Assembly (NCBI GenBank): GCA_017481185.1
Contig: JAFUPO010000075.1
Coordinates: 1 to 5,644, forward strand
From: Clostridia bacterium
Lineage (GTDB): Bacteria; Bacillota_A; Clostridia; Christensenellales; Aristaeellaceae
Length of the DNA: 5,644 nucleotides
Direction of reading: 5' to 3'
In this document: one piece after another, positions 5,264 to 5,644 of the stretch
Position numbering within the stretch: the first letter of the stretch is position 1
How the letters are laid out: every line of letters begins with the position of its first letter
The notes under the pieces: generated by a model
Seen by the model: only the letters and a program-made list of their open reading frames with translations
What the model was told of the DNA's origin: nothing
Database searches by the model: none
Position numbers and translations under genes: made by a program

Positions 5264-5644
5264 TTACAGCTTTTCAGCCACTCGCAATTTGGCGCTGCGC
5301 GCGCGGGGATTCATTTCCACTTCATCCTTGGAGGGCTTCACCGCGCCCCCGGCCAGCACCTTGGCCACGGGCTTTTTGCCGCAGGTGCAGATGGGCGCTT
5401 TAGGCGGGCAGGTGCAGGGGTTCTGCATCCGCTGAAAGGCTCGCTTGGTAAGCCTGTCCTCCAGGGAATGAAAGGTGATTACCAGCAGCCGGCCGCCGGG
5501 CTTCAAGAGGCTCATAAAATCCTCCAGGGCCTTTTGCAGGGGATCCAACTCGTCGTTCACAGCGATGCGGATGGCCTGGAAGGTGCGGCGGGCCGGGTGG
5601 CCGTCATCCTTGCGGCGCACGGCCTTGGGGATGGCCGCATCCAC
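5264..5644 (-). CDS. rsmH: 16S rRNA (cytosine(1402)-N4)-methyltransferase, C-terminal 126 residues (5' end outside window)
   Basis: Only the C-terminal part is present; the family is usually about 310 residues. RsmH (MraW) adds a methyl group to N4 of C1402 in 16S rRNA. Visible signatures, numbered within the fragment, are [19 protein letters not shown] (15-33), [19 protein letters not shown] (46-64), a four-cysteine [13 protein letters not shown] segment (77-89) and the [15 protein letters not shown] tail (112-126). The first codon in the window is GTG within a conserved region and reads as internal valine, not a start. In many bacteria rsmH heads the division and cell-wall cluster (mraZ-mraW-ftsL-pbp). 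Here the next gene is rsmI, so it is at least separated from ftsL on the downstream side; the upstream side cannot be seen. Confidence 0.96.
   Translation of the reverse strand: MDAAIPKAVRRKDDGHPARRTFQAIRIAVNDELDPLQKALEDFMSLLKPGGRLLVITFHSLEDRLTKRAFQRMQNPCTCPPKAPICTCGKKPVAKVLAGGAVKPSKDEVEMNPRARSAKLRVAEKL

Noticed and set aside
4347..5435. Long open frame of 362 codons on the plus strand
   Set aside because: It is wholly antisense to rsmI and the end of rsmH, has no recognisable family and no ribosome binding site, and is the kind of shadow frame expected in GC-rich coding DNA.
5642..5644. GTG at the window edge as the rsmH start
   Set aside because: The following residues are in the conserved middle of RsmH; the family needs nearly 200 more N-terminal residues, so the gene continues beyond the window.

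Overview
The window reads as ordinary chromosome from a GC-rich Firmicute, most likely a gut-type clostridium of the Oscillospiraceae/Ruminococcaceae kind. This is inferred from strong AGGAGG-type ribosome binding sites, a TTG start, an ArgR-type operator, a two-subunit class I (oxygen-sensitive Fe-S) fumarase, and the protein sequences. No species can be named from the sequence alone. I see no mobile element, CRISPR array, tRNA or rRNA.

Left block (1-2061, minus strand): a compact arginine-branch operon, argF - carA - carB. It is preceded by an AT-rich promoter whose -10 lies inside a near-consensus ARG box. ArgF makes citrulline from ornithine and carbamoyl phosphate, and CarA/CarB make the carbamoyl phosphate. 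Only the first nine codons of carB are present, overlapping the carA stop by one base. The striking point is that CarA has lost the catalytic residues of its glutaminase site: Gly replaces the nucleophilic Cys, Gln replaces the triad Glu, and a NGPGDP-type loop Asp is now Val. This suggests an ammonia-fed, arginine-dedicated carbamoyl phosphate synthetase, reminiscent of animal CPS I paired with ornithine transcarbamylase.

Middle (2172-2894, plus strand): a single divergent gene for a 240-residue protein made of four LysM-like modules. Each module is bracketed by two cysteines 47-48 residues apart, giving eight Cys in strict register. It has no signal peptide.

Right block (2917-5644, minus strand): rsmH (5' end cut by the window) - rsmI - fumarase alpha - fumarase beta, with gaps of 14, 12 and 27 nt, ending in a strong intrinsic terminator that begins inside the last fumarase codons. 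RsmH and RsmI methylate the same 16S rRNA nucleotide (C1402), so their adjacency is functionally coherent. The fumarase subunits form one enzyme interconverting fumarate and malate.

No stretch longer than 300 bases lacks a gene. The longest intergenic region (2016-2171) holds the divergent promoter/operator region.
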